This document shows, piece by piece, positions 63,301-64,000 of a stretch of DNA of 64,000 nucleotides (its first letter is position 1; every line of letters begins with the position of its first letter). Under the pieces are notes generated by a model. It made no database searches and was not told the origin of the DNA. It saw only the letters and a program-made list of their open reading frames with translations. Source of the DNA: Bugula neritina (lineage: Eukaryota; Bryozoa; Gymnolaemata; Cheilostomatida; Bugulidae); the NCBI GenBank assembly GCA_964035545.1, contig OZ037767.1:12505081-12569080 (forward strand), in the 5' to 3' direction. Both the position numbers and the translations under genes were made by a program.

Positions 63301-63837
63301 ACTTTTCATGTTCTTATGTTTATATATGAAAACAGCTTTTGTTTAAATACATTAGCTCTTCAAGTGACAAAGGAATGAAAGGTCTAACTGGTGTTAAAGG
63401 AGTTCAGGGTGTCAGTGGAAGAAAAGGAGATAGAGGACCACCAGGTGCAAAAGGTGCTTCTGGTAGTGTTGGTAGACCCGGTTTGAGAGGAACACCTGGA
63501 ATTAATGGCATACCCGGTGCCAAAGGTGCAAAAGGTGTTTCTGGAAGTAATGGTAGATCCGGTACCACAGGTGCTACAGGTACTTCTGGCATAAAAGGTG
63601 CAAAGGGAGTTCCTGGACTCAAAGGAGCACCAGGTATTAATAGAACATATTACATATAGGTTTTCAGTTTAACTCAATAAATTTTATCTTGAAAATCATA
63701 CTTTTAATAACAGCCTAATGAGACATTAGAGCACTCTTTCTTATCATACGTATTGAAGTGTTAAAAGTTTTCACAAATATTGTTAATTGTAGGAGAGGCT
63801 TGTCCACTCGAGGACATTTTAGAAGTAATCTTTGGTG
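60372..63837 (+). CDS. Type II membrane collagen-like protein (6 exons in window, 3' incomplete)
   Basis: Exon 1 gives only ATG before GTAAGT (60375). Exon 2 (61017-61404) begins with a ~20-residue cytoplasmic head and a membrane segment GISLVFCIINLLLWFFLTTL. It then needs a one-base frame change near 61130 to reach a coiled coil (SLTYATKEKPSAATLIQTKQ, then charged heptads). Exon 3 (61778-62231) has three 18-residue acidic Ser/Gly repeats (GSGEGGILSGGEE). Exon 4 (62339-62971) is Gly-X-Y collagen of ~70 triplets, with two Gly-to-Arg breaks (NRE, KRV). Exon 5 (63336 or 63356 to 63633) is more collagen; exon 6 (63793-63837) reads EACPLEDILEVIFG. Junctions 2-3, 3-4 and 5-6 are in phase; 4-5 is not, so an exon may be missing. 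The layout resembles scavenger-receptor or collectin-type surface proteins. The frameshift could be error or decay. Confidence 0.8.
61911..62045 (+). repeat. 54-bp coding repeat (acidic Ser/Gly)
   Basis: ggtagtggagaaggtggg recurs with ggtggtgaagaagttgag-type sequence about every 54 bases, coding for the 18-residue repeat inside exon 3. Confidence 0.85.
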
Positions 63838-64000
63838 GTATGTTTTTACTTAGTCTTGTCCCCTAATACCTTGTGAAAGGATGTGTATGCAGCATGTTGT
63901 AGTTGTAAATAACATCCAGTAGTCTAAAAGTTAATGGAAATAAAGTTTGATTGATTGATTGTAAAGTATCAAGTCATTGTACTTTACTAGTCAATCAAAC
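63838..64000 (+). other. Intron start or 3' region
   Basis: Begins with GTATGT after exon 6. An AATAAA lies near 63940 (ggaaataaag), but the open donor suggests the gene continues outside the window. Confidence 0.4.

Overview
The window looks like nuclear DNA of an invertebrate animal, most likely a lophotrochozoan. Exons with GT/AG borders sit in AT-rich DNA full of microsatellites. The host genes are animal domain types: a fucolectin/discoidin-like lectin, a PAN/apple plus C-type lectin protein, and a membrane-anchored collagen-like protein. I cannot fix the species. There are no bacterial operons, rRNAs or CRISPR arrays. Most of the window is repeats and mobile elements.

Layout. 1-12.5 kb is a satellite array of about ten 1,269-bp units. 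13.5-17.75 kb is an old Ty3/Gypsy retrotransposon on the minus strand (Gypsy-A) with recognisable LTRs. 17.9-24.0 kb holds a long hairpin, two decayed lectin genes in inverted orientation (18.1 and 23.4 kb), a SINE and a minisatellite. 24.6-33.5 kb is a GC-rich Gypsy element on the plus strand (Gypsy-B), split inside its reverse transcriptase by a 3.5-kb foldback DNA transposon (27.7-31.2 kb) whose centre carries pieces of a THAP/IS4EU-type transposase. 34.5-38.8 kb is a younger Gypsy element on the minus strand (Gypsy-C) with LTRs about 96% identical and most of pol missing. 39.1-40.8 kb is a second foldback element made of nested copies of one terminal motif. Right beside it is a decayed intronless gene resembling viral or phage fibre proteins (40.8-41.6 kb).

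45.2-46.95 kb holds Penelope-like retroelement fragments: a GIY-YIG endonuclease remnant and three copies of a terminal repeat that folds as a minimal type I hammerhead ribozyme. Two are in inverted orientation with the core kept; one is decayed but keeps the helices through base changes. I regard this as the most interesting system here. 48.3-50.9 kb is a PAN plus C-type lectin gene with three exons in matching phase, followed by an uninterrupted run of about 317 GT units. 50.9-60 kb is mostly non-coding, with a 33-bp minisatellite and SINE copies. 60.3 kb to the end carries the 5' part of a type II membrane collagen-like gene with a TATA box, a one-codon first coding exon, and membrane, coiled-coil, acidic-repeat and Gly-X-Y exons. 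It has a frameshift and runs off the window.

How the parts relate: the lectin-type and collagen-type genes would be secreted or surface recognition proteins, but nothing shows that they are co-regulated. The rest records successive insertions, inverted duplications and tandem amplification. Coding calls rest on reading frames, motifs and splice phase only.
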